A stretch of DNA of 21,228 bases. Source: an uncultured Erysipelotrichaceae bacterium. Lineage in GTDB: Bacteria > Bacillota_I > Bacilli_A > Erysipelotrichales > Erysipelotrichaceae. The notes beneath the pieces are model-generated. The model made no database searches and was not told the DNA's origin. It worked only from the letters and a program-made list of their open reading frames with translations. This document shows, piece after piece, positions 20,235 to 21,228 of the stretch. Made by a program: the position numbers and the translations under genes. How positions within the stretch are numbered: the first letter of the stretch is position 1; each line of letters starts with the position of its first letter. The stretch covers positions 1 through 21,228 of the forward strand of contig CALUZL010000084.1 in assembly GCA_944325295.1 (NCBI GenBank), in the 5' to 3' direction.

Positions 20235-21128
20235 ATGAATAAGAAGAAATTACTTTTACTTTTGGGGGCAATACTGCTGTTATTCACACTGACAGGTTGT
20301 AACATCCCCAAAGACGAAAACGAAAGATATGTACTGATCGCCTTGAGTGAAGTCGATGTACCTAACCAACTCATCACATCGTTCTCGCAAATGATGGATA
20401 CTGAAGGTATCTTCTCGGCGATCTTCGTCTACCCGCTGTCACAGCTCATCAACTGGCTGACACCTTACAGTAACGTCGGTATTGCGATCTTGATCGTCGC
20501 CTTAGTAATAAACGGTATCTTACTGTTATTTACACTTAAACAAAACGTAGCGATGCAAAAGATGCAGATGATGCAGCCGGAGGTCGAAAAGATCCAGAGA
20601 AAATATGAGGGTAAAAACGATCAGGCATCAAAGATGCGGATGGGGCAGGAAATTCAAAACCTCTACAACAAATACCATGTAAACCCCCTCTCTTCACTGG
20701 TCGTAATGTTTATCCAGTTCCCGCTGCTCATCGCCATGTACCATGCGGTCCAAAGAGCTTATGCCGTGGCCTATGGAACGTTTATGGGCGTATCGCTTGA
20801 GATCACACCTCTTGAAGGGATCCAAAGCGGACGGTGGATGTATTTGGTATTCTTCCTTGTGATGATCGCCATGCAGACACTGAGCATCACTTTGCCGATG
20901 ATCTTACAAAAACGCAAGGCAAAAAGAGAAGCCGAACTGCATCATCGTCCATATCGTCCGACAAAGAATCCGATGGGAAGTACGATGTACATAATGCTCG
21001 GAATGGTTACGATCATTGCGATCGGCTGGCCGACAGCGATGACTTTCTATTGGACGATCTCAAGTTTCATCCAAATCGTTAAGACCTTGCTTGTCCAAGT
21101 AATAATGAATCGTCAAAAAGGAGTTTGA
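20235..21128 (+). CDS. yidC: Membrane protein insertase YidC (Oxa1 family, lipoprotein type)
   Basis: YidC inserts proteins into the cytoplasmic membrane, alone or with SecYEG. This 297-residue protein is of the Gram-positive SpoIIIJ type, with a lipobox LTGC (Cys22). Helix 1 spans about 60-75, then comes VGIAILIVALVINGILLLFTLKQ, the cytoplasmic coiled hairpin 105-148, NPLSSLVVMFIQFPLLIAMYHAV, and two to three C-terminal helices including YIMLGMVTIIAIGWPTAMTFYW. Aligned with SpoIIIJ (VTLLIRLLLLPL...KQ), the conserved groove arginine (R73) corresponds to Asn93 here. ATG20235 has GAGG seven bases upstream; a TTG 12 bases earlier precedes that site. The jag gene follows after two bases. Confidence 0.95.
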   Translation: MNKKKLLLLLGAILLLFTLTGCNIPKDENERYVLIALSEVDVPNQLITSFSQMMDTEGIFSAIFVYPLSQLINWLTPYSNVGIAILIVALVINGILLLFTLKQNVAMQKMQMMQPEVEKIQRKYEGKNDQASKMRMGQEIQNLYNKYHVNPLSSLVVMFIQFPLLIAMYHAVQRAYAVAYGTFMGVSLEITPLEGIQSGRWMYLVFFLVMIAMQTLSITLPMILQKRKAKREAELHHRPYRPTKNPMGSTMYIMLGMVTIIAIGWPTAMTFYWTISSFIQIVKTLLVQVIMNRQKGV

Positions 21129-21130
21129 TC

Positions 21131-21228
21131 ATGAACAGATACACAGGTAAATCACTAGAAGAAGTTTTAAATGCTATAGCGACTGAGCAGAATTGTGATG
21201 TCAGCGAAAGAAAATATAACGTCATCGA
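21131..21228 (+). CDS. jag: Jag/KhpB N-terminal part, truncated by window edge
   Basis: The first 32 codons of Jag (KhpB, EloR), an RNA-binding protein with Jag_N, KH and R3H domains that affects cell elongation in some Bacillota. Only the Jag_N domain is visible: YTGKSLEEVLNAIATEQ, the usual start. AAAAGGAG lies eight bases before ATG. It is two bases after yidC, the classic neighbour. Confidence 0.9.
   Translation, partial: MNRYTGKSLEEVLNAIATEQNCDVSERKYNVI

Overview
The window looks like a chromosomal stretch of a low- to mid-GC Gram-positive bacterium (Bacillota). The evidence is a 44-residue L34 protein, a lipoprotein-type YidC, a noc-parA-parB trio, AAGGAGG-type ribosome binding sites, strong TATAAT promoters and lipobox signal peptides. 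Erysipelotrichia or a near relative is my best guess; this is an inference from gene content, not a placement. The sequence is unusually rich in GATC (seven sites in the first 360 bases).

Left part (1-8107, all + strand): the C-terminal end of mnmG, an overlapping ThyX-like gene and a strong terminator. Then come three secreted-protein genes (two are tandem paralogous lipoproteins), and then the operon rsmG-noc-parA-parB-nadD-like, followed by tRNA-Gly(CCC). rsmG appears to be transcribed from an extended -10 promoter that places the mRNA start on the GTG start codon. This cluster handles tRNA and rRNA modification, chromosome segregation, nucleoid occlusion and NAD synthesis.

Middle part (8160-12955, - strand): an AAA_14/DUF4143 ATPase behind the tRNA, then an intergenic stretch with a 37-bp direct repeat. 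Next is a run transcribed leftwards: telA-like, HAD phosphatase (gph-like), GNAT, a 56-residue membrane protein, and an alpha/beta hydrolase. A four-helix membrane protein gene diverges from telA at 13007.

Right-middle part (13627-19516): a group B-like [FeFe]-hydrogenase, a 239-bp intergenic region with an 11-bp-period repeat and an orphan terminator hairpin, a HAD/GNAT pair, two half-size chromate transporter (CHR) genes on the - strand, and a YihS-like aldose-ketose isomerase coupled to a lipoprotein gene.

Right end (19654-21228, + strand): a clear sigma-A-type promoter, then rpmH, rnpA, yidC and the start of jag. In many Bacillota this block leads into mnmE-mnmG-rsmG-noc-parA-parB. Here it lies about 11.6 kb downstream of the tRNA gene that ends the par block, so the conserved origin neighbourhood has been rearranged. 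No dnaA, parS or origin was seen. The most notable single observations are the YidC groove arginine replaced by Asn, a hairpin with a UNCG-type loop that could hide the rnpA ribosome binding site, two apparently leaderless genes, and a Noc-like protein with no N-terminal membrane helix.
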